Below are positions 56,725 through 64,000 of a stretch of DNA of 64,000 bases, piece after piece; position 1 is the first letter of the stretch, and every line of letters begins with the position of its first letter. The stretch is from Amphibalanus amphitrite (lineage: Eukaryota > Arthropoda > Thecostraca > Balanomorpha > Balanidae), in the NCBI RefSeq assembly GCF_019059575.1, contig NW_024881625.1:372001-436000 (forward strand), written 5' to 3'. The notes under the pieces were generated by a model that did not search any database, had not been told where the DNA came from, and was given only the letters and a program-made list of their open reading frames with translations. Made by a program: the position numbers and the translations under genes.

Positions 56725-57102
56725 GTGAGACGCAAACGATCAACACAGACGGTTGGGCTCAACGAATCAAATTGCCACAGCTCACAAGATTGTGGTGTTG
56801 ATACGGTGACTCCTGTGCTGTTGGGTTGGCAATTGCTACAAAAGACTTCACAGAAAGCTTTCGTTGGTAGTTACAAGCGACTTTTTGAGCTTTGTTGTTC
56901 TTCTAGTCTGCTTAATCTAAACTCCTAAATTGCCCAGGGTGGATAAAATGGCCATTGGCCAGCGTCACTTCGCGAAGTATAGCAGTGTTGTCAATTATTA
57001 AAGCCTTGGATTCGAAAACTGAATGGTGTTTGGTCGTTGTTTTCGTGCTCTTCTTGCATTTCGTGCAATATGCTGATGGACGACGGCTGTTGTGGCCGGC
57101 AG

Positions 57103-57248
57103 TCTGGGGACCTCAGCGGCAAGTATGGCGAGCTGACTGGCAGGAGTGAGGTGCAGCGTGTCAGCAACGACACCAACCTGCAGCTGTTTGGGCCCGACAC
57201 CATCCTGGGCCGCAGTGTGGTCATCCACCGGGCCGCTGACCAGTCACG
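57103..57248 (+). CDS. CSRP, visible exon 3
   Basis: The acceptor is GGCCGGCAG and the donor GTAAAC. The exon encodes SGDLSGKYGELTG and then FGPDTILGRSVVIHR, matching the GDLGN... and GRSLVVHE blocks of Cu/Zn SOD. The last histidine is the fourth copper ligand (His120 of SOD1), so this module keeps all four. The exon ends after two bases of a codon, and the next exon supplies the third (CG+G, Arg). The following intron is 5,068 bp, of which 4,670 bp is a retrotransposon and its duplication. Confidence 0.83.
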
Positions 57249-57397
57249 GTAAACGGACCCACCCAGTGCCTCCGTGGGGCAAATAGTGTACAATGTAACT
57301 CTTCACTGGCAGCGCGTACCGTGGACTGTGTTGAATGATTATTCACGTACTCAGGAAACGGGGAAGAGAAAGACTTGCGTTGAAGACTTTTCTTTAC

Positions 57398-57624
57398 TGT
57401 TATGTCTCGCGGCCCACCATCGACACACCACCGCTCGGTTCCGACTGACTGTATTGTAGCACGGTGGTGGGGACGACAGGAGGGTCGTCCCCTCAGGCAG
57501 TCCCTGACCTCGGCAGGGGCCGACCCAGGTATCACACACACAGTAGCAGGCAACTCACATATCGGCCACCGCCAATGCCCAGGCAGGGGTCTGCACAGGT
57601 GTGCACACGGCCCATTACATAACA
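57398..57624 (-). repeat. 3' LTR of the Ty3/gypsy-type element
   Basis: 227 bp, TG...CA ended with inverted TGTTATG/CATAACA termini. Identical by eye to the copy at 61837-62063. LTRs of this length are at the short end for the group. Confidence 0.95.
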
Positions 57625-57636
57625 CCTCTCCACCCT
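57625..57636 (-). promoter_or_regulatory. Polypurine tract
   Basis: On the minus strand AGGGTGGAGAGG sits directly against the 3' LTR, as expected for the plus-strand DNA primer in reverse transcription. Its first bases overlap the TAG stop of the gag-pol frame (57635-57637), a very compact 3' end. Confidence 0.85.
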
Positions 57637-60600
57637 ATTTTCTTAGTATCGGCCTCGGCCTCAAGTTATAGCGACGCGGCGGATCATCAGGCTGCGGCTG
57701 AGTGGTACACTGAGCCGCAGACGGCGGCCGCGGCGGGGACGGCGGCGGCGTCTCGGCGTCCCCCGGCTGAGTGGTCCCTGGATCCGCAGACGGCGGCGGC
57801 GGGGGCAGCGGCGCCGCGGACGCGGCCCTGGTCCCCGGCGGCCCCCCGGCCGCGGGATCCCTCTCCGCTGGTGCGGCGAGTCGTCCTCTTCCCTCCTCGG
57901 AAAGCGGTGTCCCAGGCGGAAGCGGCTGCATCCAAACCGGCGGCATGGACGGCGTCGGCTCATCGGTCAGCTCCATCTGACGGCTAGAACCGCTGGGCAC
58001 CACGAAGTCTAGGTGGCGCTGTATCACGCGGCCGTCCTCCAGACGAACAGTGATCTTGGATCCAGAGCGGCTCACGCAGTGTCCCGGGAGCCAGCGAGTT
58101 CCCCGTCCGACGCCGGCCAGTCCGGAGACCTGTGACACCCAGACACGCATTCCAGGGGTTAGAACACGATCCTGTGACCCACGGTCATATCTCTCCTTCA
58201 TCTGCTGCTGTGCGGCTGACACACGGTCCTGTAGGTCAGGCAGTAAACAATCCATACGAGTCCGCAAACGTCGGCCCATCATCAGCTCCGCTGGAGTCTG
58301 CGCCGTTGTGCTGTGAGGAGAGGTACGGTAGGTAAACAGAAACCGGCAGATTTTCGTGTCCATGCTGCCATGTTTCTGCTTTCTCAGGCCCTGCTTCACC
58401 GTCTGCACACAACGCTCCGCTAGACCGTTACTTTTGGCCGACAGGGGTGCGGTCAGCAAGTGGCGCATGTCCAGCTGCTTGCAGAACGTCTCGAACGCTG
58501 GCGCTGTGAAACATGTTGCGTTATCACTGACCAGGGTCCGCGGGATTCCAAAATATGCAAATGACTTGCGCAGCAGCTCCATGGTATTCTCGGCTGTCGT
58601 GGAACGGGCCAAGTGCACGTCAATCCATTTTGAGTACGCATCGACAACAATCAAGAGCAAGTGGCCATCGAACTGGCAGTGATCAATATGCACTCGGTCC
58701 CAGGGATTTTTCGGCCAGGCCCACGGACTGAGTGGCGTCACGGGTGCCTGTCGGCGATACTGCTGACATGTCGGGCAGTGACGCACCAGTTCAGAGACTT
58801 CTCTGTCTATCCCAGGCCACCAGACATACATACGAGCGAAACTTTTCGTGTGACTCTCTCCCAGATGTCCCTCATGCAGCATAGACAGAATTCTAGGCCG
58901 AATCTTGGGGGGTACCACCACCCGTGACCCCCACAGCAAACATCCATCCTGAATGCTCAGCTCACCTTCCTTGCTTCGGTACTGTACCAGCTCTGGCATC
59001 ACGAGGTCGCCCGACGGCCAGCCCTCCCTGGTGAAGCGCAGAACGGCACTCAGCACAGGATCCCTGGCGGTGAACAGACGGATGGACTCAGCGGTGACCG
59101 GTGACGAGTCGAAGAACTGCATCAGGTGCACCGTCTCAGCTGGAACGGGCAGCTGGGGCGATCCTGCAGACACAGGAAGTCGGCTCAATCCATCACAGTG
59201 TCCCTGCTTGATACCCGGTACATATTCCATCTTATACTTGTACCCCGAGAGCAGCATAGCCCATCGTGTCACCCGGGGAGAGGCCATCAGTGATACCGGC
59301 TTATTTCCTCCAAGCATACCCAGCAGCGGCTTATGATCTGTCCGGATCAAGAATTCACGACCTGCCAAGTAAAAATTGAACCTGGCCAGGCCAGCAATCA
59401 CTGCCAGGCCCTCGCGATCGGTCTGGGAATACCGTCTCTCAGTCTCCGACAGAGACCGCGAGTAGAACGCAACTGGCCTCTCAACATGGTTCCTGTCCAT
59501 GATACTTAGGACACATCCTACCCCCACCGGGCTGGCATCACAAGCCAAAATGACTGGAGCTGTCTCGTCAAAGTGCGCTAAAGTCAGGGTTGATTTCAGC
59601 ATACCTTTCGTACTCTGAAACGCCTTCCTCTGAGCTGGGCCCCATTCCCACTTCTGCTCCTTTTTCAGCAGCTGATACAGCGGTGCCAGTTCTGTGGCGA
59701 GGTTTTTCAGGAACTTCGCGTAATAGTTGACCAGGCCGAGCCATGCCTGAAGCTCTTTCAAGTTTTTGGGCTCTGGGGCTTTTTCAATGGCACTGACCTT
59801 GTCTGCTGTTGGTTTGATACCATCTGCCGTGATGTGGTGTCCCAGATACACCACTTCTGATGCCGCGAACTGACACTTCTTCCGCTGCAGTCGCAGTCCT
59901 GCCTCCGACAGACGTCTCAGAACCTCCTCCAGCCGCTGCAGATGTTCCTGTTCGGATCCTGCTGAGACAATGACGTCATCGATCAGCACACCAACTCCTG
60001 GGATTCCAGCGAGCAGCGATTCCATGTATCTCTGGAAAATCGCCGGGGCTGAGGCATATCCAAAACCCAGCCTAGTCGGTACCAATATTCCCTTGTGCGT
60101 ATTGATAGCCATGTACTTCCTGCTGTTTTTATCTAACTGAATCTGATTATATGCGCTTTTCAGATCTAGTTTCGTGAAAATTCTGGCACCCTGAAATAGC
60201 GTGAATAGCTCCTCAGTCTTGGGCATCGGGTACCTCTCTAGCGGCGTTACTTTGTTGACCGTTAACCGATAATCACCACAGAGACGGACCTCACCTGACG
60301 CCTTCAGTGCAGTGACGATCGGTGCAGCCCACGTGCAGTGTTTCACCGGTTCCAGCAGCCCGGCCTGGATCTGACGGTCCAGCTCGGCGTCGACAGCAGC
60401 ACGGTACGCCAGCGGTACCGGCCTGGGCTTGTAGAATATGGGGCGTGTGTCTGGGTCAATCGGGATATCTACCACAATCCCCTTCGCACATCCCAACTCA
60501 TCCGCAAACACATCAGAGTACTTATGCAGCACAGACTCAACTCCGCTTCCCAGCGTCTGCGTCGTCACCATGCAGATGGTTCTCCAGTCCAGTCTGATGC

Positions 60601-61807
60601 TCTCCAACCAGTTCCTGCCGAAGAGCAGCGGCCCTGTCCCATCAACTACTACCAGGGGCAGGCTAAACGACTCTCCGCGGTACACCACGTCCATCTGTAC
60701 CTCACCTCGGACCTTCAAAGGCTCGCCTGAGAAGGTGTGTAGGATGAGGCTGCACGGCTGCAGACGGCGTTTCTTCTCCGGCCAGAGCTCTTGAAACCTG
60801 CTGAACGAACAGACGGATACAGATGCACCCGTGTCAAGCTCCATCCTGACATCGCGCCCATCCAGCGACATGTCCAGCATGATTGGAGGCCGGCTTTTCA
60901 CCACATGAATCCGCTCCAGACACTGAAAAACCTCCCCGATAAAGTCAATTTCTTCAGTGTCTGCCTCCATCACACTCTGCTCTTCCCCAGATCCATCGCC
61001 CTCCTCCTGACGGACCACCTCCGACCCAACATGTTTCACCGTCCCTGCCCGGTGAGCGGCCGACGTATGCCCATACTTGGAACACTGGAAGCAGCGCTTA
61101 CGTTTAAAGTAGCATTCGGATTCAGAGTGCGTTCTGTTCAAACAGCGCCAGCATCTCTCACCTTCATGCCGGGCTTGCTTACTGGCGTTGTGTCGCTCCT
61201 GGCTGGTCCGCTGTGAGGCTGACGGGCCCGTCCGGACACGGTTCACTGCCGTCTCCCCCGTAGCGGACACCACCGGCTGGCCAGCTCCCGTCAGCTCCTG
61301 TAGGTTTTGACCTGCTGTTTCCGTTGCCACAGCAATCTTGATTGCCTGCGGCAAAGTCAGCTCAGCTTCTGCCAGCAACCTGCGCTGAATGGGGTCAGAG
61401 TTAACTCCACACACCAGCCGGTCTCTGATCATTTGATCAAGAAACGATTCGAATTTGCAGTCCCGTGACAGCTGTCGCAGGCGCGCCACAAACTCCTGAA
61501 CAGACTCTGACTGTACTCGACAACAGGAAAAGAACCGATATCTTGCGACAGTTACCGATGTGGGCGGACAAAATTGCTTGCTCAATGTTTCAACAATCAT
61601 GGCATACGTCACCTCATTTTGTTTCTTCGGTGACAACAGCGATCTTACCGTACCGTATGTCCGAGCTCCCATGCTGCTGAGAAGAATGGCCCTCTTCTTA
61701 GCATCGTCCTGGATGTCATTAGCCACGAAGAATTGATCCAACCTTTCCGCGTACTCTTCCCAGTTATCTTGTCCTTGGTGAAATTCTTCAATCTTCCCCA
61801 ACGGCAT
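57635..61807 (-). CDS. Gag-pol polyprotein of Ty3/gypsy-type retrotransposon (1,390 aa)
   Basis: I chose the ATG at 61807 (MPLGKIEEFHQ), 30 bases inside the 5' LTR, because it begins a gag domain; the frame is open further into the LTR. Domains in order: gag matrix/capsid-like region (1-200); two zinc knuckles CX2CX4HX4C/H (219-252); aspartic protease with DTGAS (325-329); reverse transcriptase (about 455-620) with LDLKSAYNQI and LIDD in place of the usual YxDD; RNase H (about 750-870) with DAS, E and TDHK; integrase with HHCC finger (H978, H981, C1011, C1014) and D1042, D1095, E1131 (DD35E). A Pro-rich tail follows. There is no envelope gene and no frameshift between gag and pol, as in several invertebrate lineages. 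Confidence 0.95.
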   Translation of the reverse strand: MPLGKIEEFHQGQDNWEEYAERLDQFFVANDIQDDAKKRAILLSSMGARTYGTVRSLLSPKKQNEVTYAMIVETLSKQFCPPTSVTVARYRFFSCCRVQSESVQEFVARLRQLSRDCKFESFLDQMIRDRLVCGVNSDPIQRRLLAEAELTLPQAIKIAVATETAGQNLQELTGAGQPVVSATGETAVNRVRTGPSASQRTSQERHNASKQARHEGERCWRCLNRTHSESECYFKRKRCFQCSKYGHTSAAHRAGTVKHVGSEVVRQEEGDGSGEEQSVMEADTEEIDFIGEVFQCLERIHVVKSRPPIMLDMSLDGRDVRMELDTGASVSVCSFSRFQELWPEKKRRLQPCSLILHTFSGEPLKVRGEVQMDVVYRGESFSLPLVVVDGTGPLLFGRNWLESIRLDWRTICMVTTQTLGSGVESVLHKYSDVFADELGCAKGIVVDIPIDPDTRPIFYKPRPVPLAYRAAVDAELDRQIQAGLLEPVKHCTWAAPIVTALKASGEVRLCGDYRLTVNKVTPLERYPMPKTEELFTLFQGARIFTKLDLKSAYNQIQLDKNSRKYMAINTHKGILVPTRLGFGYASAPAIFQRYMESLLAGIPGVGVLIDDVIVSAGSEQEHLQRLEEVLRRLSEAGLRLQRKKCQFAASEVVYLGHHITADGIKPTADKVSAIEKAPEPKNLKELQAWLGLVNYYAKFLKNLATELAPLYQLLKKEQKWEWGPAQRKAFQSTKGMLKSTLTLAHFDETAPVILACDASPVGVGCVLSIMDRNHVERPVAFYSRSLSETERRYSQTDREGLAVIAGLARFNFYLAGREFLIRTDHKPLLGMLGGNKPVSLMASPRVTRWAMLLSGYKYKMEYVPGIKQGHCDGLSRLPVSAGSPQLPVPAETVHLMQFFDSSPVTAESIRLFTARDPVLSAVLRFTREGWPSGDLVMPELVQYRSKEGELSIQDGCLLWGSRVVVPPKIRPRILSMLHEGHLGESHTKSFARMYVWWPGIDREVSELVRHCPTCQQYRRQAPVTPLSPWAWPKNPWDRVHIDHCQFDGHLLLIVVDAYSKWIDVHLARSTTAENTMELLRKSFAYFGIPRTLVSDNATCFTAPAFETFCKQLDMRHLLTAPLSAKSNGLAERCVQTVKQGLRKQKHGSMDTKICRFLFTYRTSPHSTTAQTPAELMMGRRLRTRMDCLLPDLQDRVSAAQQQMKERYDRGSQDRVLTPGMRVWVSQVSGLAGVGRGTRWLPGHCVSRSGSKITVRLEDGRVIQRHLDFVVPSGSSRQMELTDEPTPSMPPVWMQPLPPGTPLSEEGRGRLAAPAERDPAAGGPPGTRAASAAPLPPPPPSADPGTTQPGDAETPPPSPPRPPSAAQCTTQPQPDDPPRRYNLRPRPILRK

Positions 61808-61819
61808 GGCTCCGTCCTC

Positions 61820-61835
61820 ACTCCGCTCGTCGCCA
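61820..61835 (-). promoter_or_regulatory. Primer-binding site
   Basis: One base inside the 5' LTR the minus strand reads TGGCGACGAGCGGAG. It starts with the TGG that pairs with the CCA end of a tRNA primer. The tRNA species cannot be decided without a tRNA set. Confidence 0.7.
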
Positions 61836-61836
61836 A

Positions 61837-62063
61837 TGTTATGTCTCGCGGCCCACCATCGACACACCACCGCTCGGTTCCGACTGACTGTATTGTAGCA
61901 CGGTGGTGGGGACGACAGGAGGGTCGTCCCCTCAGGCAGTCCCTGACCTCGGCAGGGGCCGACCCAGGTATCACACACACAGTAGCAGGCAACTCACATA
62001 TCGGCCACCGCCAATGCCCAGGCAGGGGTCTGCACAGGTGTGCACACGGCCCATTACATAACA
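61837..62063 (-). repeat. 5' LTR of the Ty3/gypsy-type element
   Basis: 227 bp, matching the 3' LTR with no difference noticed. It has no stop codon in the gag frame over its last 57 codons (from ATG at 61978), so an N-terminally extended gag is possible if transcription starts early. Confidence 0.95.
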
Positions 62064-62316
62064 TTACTATTTTACTATTTGTCTTTTTTTTTACGTGTGC
62101 TTTTCATTAAGGTCGTTGCTTCTTCGTTGCCCTTCTTTGCTTTCGCCTTTGTCATTCGTCTGCGGGCCCTCGGTCGGTTTGCATGTTAACTTTTTTGGCC
62201 TCTACGGCCTAGTCTGAACATTTGTTTAGCATCTAATAACATTAATTAGATGACTTCAATATGCTTACCGGACAGGCCAAGCTGTTCACGCCGTGTGACC
62301 GATGGCTGCCTCTCAG

Positions 62317-62428
62317 GTGGATGTGCGGTAACATCCTGTGGGGCTACTCGCCGGCCGAGGCACGTCAGGTGACCGCCATCGCTTCGTTCCACCACCCACA
62401 CGGCTACGCCTGGGGATACATCCGATTC
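62317..62428 (+). CDS. CSRP, visible exon 4
   Basis: The acceptor is CTGCCTCTCAG and the donor GTAAGT. Its first base completes the Arg codon left by exon 3, then WMCGNILWGYSPAEARQVTA, IASFHHPHGYAWGYIRF. This is the start of the next SOD-like module and follows directly from the VVIHR end of the previous one, so the retrotransposon-bearing intron separates two modules. The phase match across 5 kb is strong evidence that the exons belong together. Confidence 0.82.
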
Positions 62429-62907
62429 GTAAGTGAAACGCCGCCCACGTAAGTTGAAGGTGCATTACTCGATGTAAGGCATGCAGTATTTTGTTTCCGC
62501 TCAAGCTTTAAGTGAGGATTCGCAATTATTAGGGATCACTTGATTTATCTGACACGAACACGTTTTAAGTACAATAGGTGTGCAGTTTTCTGCTGGTATG
62601 CTATGTTTGTAAGCCTTTGCCGCCAAATGTTTTAGAAACGTCGTGTCTGCCATTCCGTTGCGTCATTATGTTGTCGTGTTTACATACAATAAATAAGCGC
62701 CCTGCTCTACGCCATTCGTGCGGACACGGCAGATCCGAGATCGCGGCGCGGTATGTAACATCTTATATCCGCGGGGAAGTCGGCTGGTGTACTTAACGGG
62801 TGTACCGTCCGGCGTCCCTGGCTTAGTCCAATGGTAGTGATCTCGGCACGGAAATAATGCGGACAGTTAGGACGGGTATAACATTCTGCCGTTCACCGAC
62901 CCGGCAG

Positions 62908-63129
62908 AGCCAGCTGGTGTACCACACGGGCGGCCGCAGCGAGACGGTGATCGAGCTGAACCTGCGCCACCCGGGCTCCAACGACCGCAACGTCACCTCG
63001 GGCCACAACTGGGCTATCTTCGTCAACCCGGTGGGCCACGACGCCGCCGTCAAGTTTTTCACGTCTCGCTGCACGGCCGGTGGCTACCGCTGGAACCCGG
63101 ACTTCATCCACCTGGCCAATCCGAATGCG
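62908..63129 (+). CDS. CSRP, visible exon 5
   Basis: The acceptor is CCCGGCAG and the donor GTGAGC; the exon is exactly 74 codons. It reads SQLVYHTGGRSETVIELNLR, then SGHNWAIFVNPVGHDAAV and CTAGGYRWNPDF. At the place where the first module has the copper pair HVH, this one has NWAIFVNP, so this module probably does not bind copper the same way. N-glycosylation sequon NVTS is present, which fits an extracellular protein. The gene continues past 63129; further exons were not found before the window ends. Confidence 0.8.
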
Positions 63130-64000
63130 GTGAGCTGTTTGAACTCCCTGGTGCTTCCTCTCCGTCCGTCTGTGTTCGACAACGACCGATGGAATCGTTT
63201 AACAGTGATCGTACGTCCAGCTGTTTAGTTTAAACTGAAATTAAACCTAATAATTACTTATGGGACACTGCTGTTGTTGGGCCAAGCTGGCCGCTTTTTC
63301 TGGAAATACGGGGAACCCGATCCGTTAAGTGAAGACATTGACATTGTTGCGTTTACGCAGACGCAATGGGTATTGGGTTTAGCTGGCCCTGTCCGAGGCA
63401 CACTGAGGTGGGCGGAGCTCAGCAAATTTCGACAGCCCGATTTTGCTATCTGGGTGTTCGCTTCAAACACCGATGAACCTCTTTCAAGTTGCAAAGCATC
63501 AATCGCTTCTGTGGGCGTATTTTTCCTCCAGTATTAATTATGGAAAAAAATCAGGCGTCTGTCTGACGGCTGTCGTCTTGGAGGTAAACAAATAGGATAG
63601 CTATACTAGCTTCGCCTTTTCTCCGCCTCATCGCACAATGATGTCCCAATTTTCTGACAAGGGTCACTAACGCACACCTTTTCCTGCTACAACCTTTTCG
63701 CTGCGCAAGCTTTGTGTATTGTCATCTCAAATACGTTTGCTACCTTTCTGCCCTGGCGGACCATGCTACAGGTACTGTGGCAGTGTTGTCAGTATACGAA
63801 GTTTTATGTCTGACAGTGCTTTGGATATATTTCACTTTCAGCTGCTCTAGCATTTTGTCATAAATTACGCCTTTTCACGTGCATCATCACCATCAATCGG
63901 AGGAAGGCCTCGAGTCAGCAGCGCTCGAGGCCTTCCTCCCGCCGACACTCGGCGCCTATCGCTCCGGGCGCGCCACCTGGTTGAACGTTGGACAAGTTGT
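63130..64000. other. Downstream intron or flank, no recognised exon
   Basis: Starts with a GTGAGC donor. A frame near the end (LEAFLPPTLGAYRSGRATWL, about 63925-63980) looks protein-like and could be a later exon, but I cannot support it. Otherwise AT-rich. Confidence 0.4.
63899..63939. repeat. Perfect 16-bp hairpin
   Basis: GGAGGAAGGCCTCGAG is followed by a 9-base loop and the exact reverse complement CTCGAGGCCTTCCTCC. Confidence 0.95.

Larger units (their letters stand above)
57398..62063 (-). mobile_element. Complete Ty3/gypsy-type LTR retrotransposon in a CSRP intron
   Basis: The element is bounded by two 227-bp LTRs starting TGTTATG and ending CATAACA, which I read as identical. A 4-bp target duplication TTAC flanks them (57394-57397 and 62064-62067). 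It has a primer-binding site, one long gag-pol frame and a polypurine tract, all on the minus strand, so it is antisense to the host gene. LTR identity implies a very recent insertion, and every recognisable domain is present in one open frame, so it may be competent. It lies between a splice donor (57249) and acceptor (62316) and does not hit an exon. Confidence 0.95.

Noticed and set aside
57601-61216. Plus-strand frames of 90-141 codons within the retrotransposon
   Set aside because: Antisense shadows of the gag-pol frame.
62811-62880. tRNA-like start CCCTGGCTTAGTCCAATGGTAG
   Set aside because: No box B and no cloverleaf; it lies in the intron before CSRP exon 5.

Overview
The window looks like euchromatic but transposon-saturated DNA from an invertebrate animal, most likely an arthropod. 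The evidence is spliced exons with GT/AG borders, LINE, Penelope-like and Ty3-type retroelements, many cut-and-paste DNA transposons with diagnostic target-site duplications (TSDs), and two tracts of the arthropod telomere-type pentamer TTAGG. Nothing bacterial is present. I cannot name the species; a crustacean would fit but this is a guess.

Layout. 1-3.4 kb: a 478-bp satellite split by a dead Tc1/mariner element. 3.4-5.0 kb: a broken non-LTR reverse transcriptase with its own insertion. 5.4-6.5 kb: small DNA transposons. 7.1-16.1 kb: a nested stack. A LINE 3' end is split by a hAT element, which is split by a TTAA-targeting element and by a second hAT. The second hAT holds a third hAT and another TTAA element, and the third hAT holds one more TTAA element. 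16.3-23.2 kb: a foldback-like element made of 286-bp tandem repeats facing each other (19 versus 5 copies), with a 9-bp TSD. 23.4-25.2 kb: a second, uninterrupted copy of the hAT from the stack, which preserves the empty sites for two of the insertions. 26.6-28.7 kb and 43.2-48.7 kb: two rearranged Penelope-like elements next to TTAGG tracts and a shared 48-bp repeat. 30-41 kb: more hAT and TTAA elements and GC-rich minisatellites, including a TTAA element inserted in an older relative. 45.7-52.9 kb: three further hAT-type elements, one packed with TGAGTCA motifs. 53-54.4 kb: repeat fragments.

56.3-63.1 kb holds the only host gene I can support. It is five in-phase plus-strand exons of a copper-only superoxide-dismutase-repeat protein (CSRP); both gene ends are missing or unrecognised. 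Its third visible intron carries, in antisense, a 4,666-bp Ty3/gypsy-type retrotransposon with one uninterrupted 1,390-codon gag-pol frame and two 227-bp LTRs that read as identical, so it is very young and potentially active.

A recurring theme is the half-site AGGTCA/TGACCT, the nuclear-receptor core motif. It is dense in the satellite and in the large TTAA-targeting elements, often as everted repeats with a 4-bp spacer. No transposase is visible for the hAT or TTAA elements, so they are non-autonomous copies that depend on enzymes encoded elsewhere.
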